Part shown: piece by piece, positions 13,630 to 14,489 of the stretch | Numbering within the stretch: position 1 is the stretch's first letter | Layout: each line of letters starts with the position of its first letter | NCBI GenBank assembly: GCA_021838765.1 | Contig: JAKCCY010000065.1 | Span: 1-14,489, forward strand | Source: Nitrospirota bacterium | GTDB taxonomy: Bacteria; Nitrospirota_A; Leptospirillia; Leptospirillales; Leptospirillaceae | Reading direction: 5' to 3' | DNA: 14,489 bases | Notes under the pieces: model-generated | Database searches by the model: none | Told to the model about the DNA's origin: nothing | The model's input: only the letters and a program-made list of their open reading frames with translations | Translations under genes and position numbers: made by a program

Positions 13630-14489
13630 ATGGCAGATACGTATTTACTGACCCGATTTTCAGATGACGACCTCGAAGCCTATATTGCCCGGAGGGATCG
13701 GTCATCCTGGGAAATCCAAAATCACTTCCGTTGGCCGATCTCTCCAAAAGATTTTCTGGACCCGGAAAAACCGCTGAAGATTCCAGAACTTGACGACCTG
13801 CTTGCTGGAAAAAATGTCATTTCCATTCTTTTTTGGCCCCCCGAACTCTCCATTTCCGAATCTTTCATGCTCCCATCCCTTTTGAAGCAGGAATTGCTTC
13901 CTGCTTGTGAAAATGAAATGGACGCACTGATACCTTGGCCGATCGAACAATGCCAAACAGCCATCAGAACGACAAGGGAGATCAATTCCTACCGGGTTTT
14001 CGCCCTGACAACTCCGAAAGCTCCAATGGAAACAGCCATAAGGAAGCTTGCCGACCACCACCTCGAACCCAAGCATATTTTTCCGGAATCCCTGCTTCTT
14101 GCAGAAACCCAGCCAAAAGAGAGCCTTTCAGAAAAAAACCAGAAAGAGTTCACGCTTCTCTGCCAGGAGCAGATAACCCGAATGCTGATCCTCGTTCTTG
14201 ATGGAGATTTTCCAGTCAAAGAGCTGGTGATCAGAGATCCATCCCCGGAAGAACGGATCCGACAGCTTGAAAATATCTTCTTTGCTTTTTCCATGGAAGG
14301 CCAGTTGTTGCGGACAGGAAATGGGTCTACCCCGCTCCAAAAGCTCCCATCCAAAGGTGCCAATGAAGACGCTGCGATCATGACCGGTCTGAAATATCTT
14401 TTTCCGGACGGAAGTCTCAGACGGGATCTTCCTGATTTCCGGACTGGAACACTAGCCTCCGAGCATGAGAAAAAATTCCTCATCAAACA
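13630..14489 (+). CDS. gspL: Type II secretion protein GspL, partial
   Basis: The frame from ATG 13630 is open to the right edge, giving about 286 residues. It matches the cytoplasmic actin-like (PilM-type) domain of GspL. The pattern includes FWPPELSISESFMLPSLLKQEL, DALIPWPIEQC, the second subdomain TPKAPMETAIRKLADHHLEPKHIFPESL, and the closing DFRTGTLASEH, which resembles the 'NLRQGxFA' run that ends this domain in GspL. The membrane segment and periplasmic ferredoxin-like domain would lie outside the window. GspL joins the GspE ATPase to the inner-membrane platform. It starts 11 bp after gspN; GAGAAG about 4 nt upstream is a weak ribosome binding site. Its position after G and N agrees with the assignment. 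Confidence 0.85.
   Translation, partial: MADTYLLTRFSDDDLEAYIARRDRSSWEIQNHFRWPISPKDFLDPEKPLKIPELDDLLAGKNVISILFWPPELSISESFMLPSLLKQELLPACENEMDALIPWPIEQCQTAIRTTREINSYRVFALTTPKAPMETAIRKLADHHLEPKHIFPESLLLAETQPKESLSEKNQKEFTLLCQEQITRMLILVLDGDFPVKELVIRDPSPEERIRQLENIFFAFSMEGQLLRTGNGSTPLQKLPSKGANEDAAIMTGLKYLFPDGSLRRDLPDFRTGTLASEHEKKFLIK

Overview
The window looks like chromosomal DNA of a Gram-negative bacterium: a type II secretion (T2SS) operon, an outer-membrane beta-barrel protein and lipoprotein-type signals are all present. Gene content and moderate GC would suit a Nitrospirota acidophile such as Leptospirillum, but that placement is inference from general resemblance and was not tested.

Layout. 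(1) 1-1961, minus strand: a membrane diguanylate-cyclase-type gene, MASE1-PAS-PAS-GGDEF, running off the left edge before the GGDEF signature. (2) 1962-5953: a loose, partly AT-rich, gene-poor stretch. It holds a SnoaL/NTF2-like gene, an antibiotic biosynthesis monooxygenase (ABM)-like gene and a signal-peptide-bearing outer-membrane protein gene, all on the minus strand. Among them lie a lipoprotein pseudogene (three frameshifts, two stops), a probable 5' stub of an IS256-family element, another possibly decayed segment, and several palindromes. (3) 5954-6028: tRNA-Gly(CCC), minus strand. (4) 6104-6340: a ThiS-like sulfur carrier, minus strand, with an unusual C-terminal tail. (5) 6469-14489, plus strand: T2SS operon gspC-gspD-gspE-gspF-gspG-gspN-gspL, the last gene open at the right edge.

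How it works together. GspE (ATPase), GspF (inner-membrane platform), GspL (cytoplasmic/inner-membrane link), GspC (periplasmic link to the secretin), GspD (outer-membrane secretin), GspG (major pseudopilin) and GspN form the core of one secretion machine. Gaps of 6-41 bp and one overlap indicate a single transcript. The thiS-like gene diverges from gspC across a 128-bp region with facing -35-like elements. The left part looks like a region of insertion and gene decay.

The best leads are the ThiS-like protein whose GGG terminus is followed by eight extra residues (one base away from a stop codon), the reconstructable lipoprotein pseudogene beside its intact outer-membrane partner, the IS256-like stub, and a GspD with fewer periplasmic ring domains than usual. 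I found no clear new defence system and no CRISPR array.
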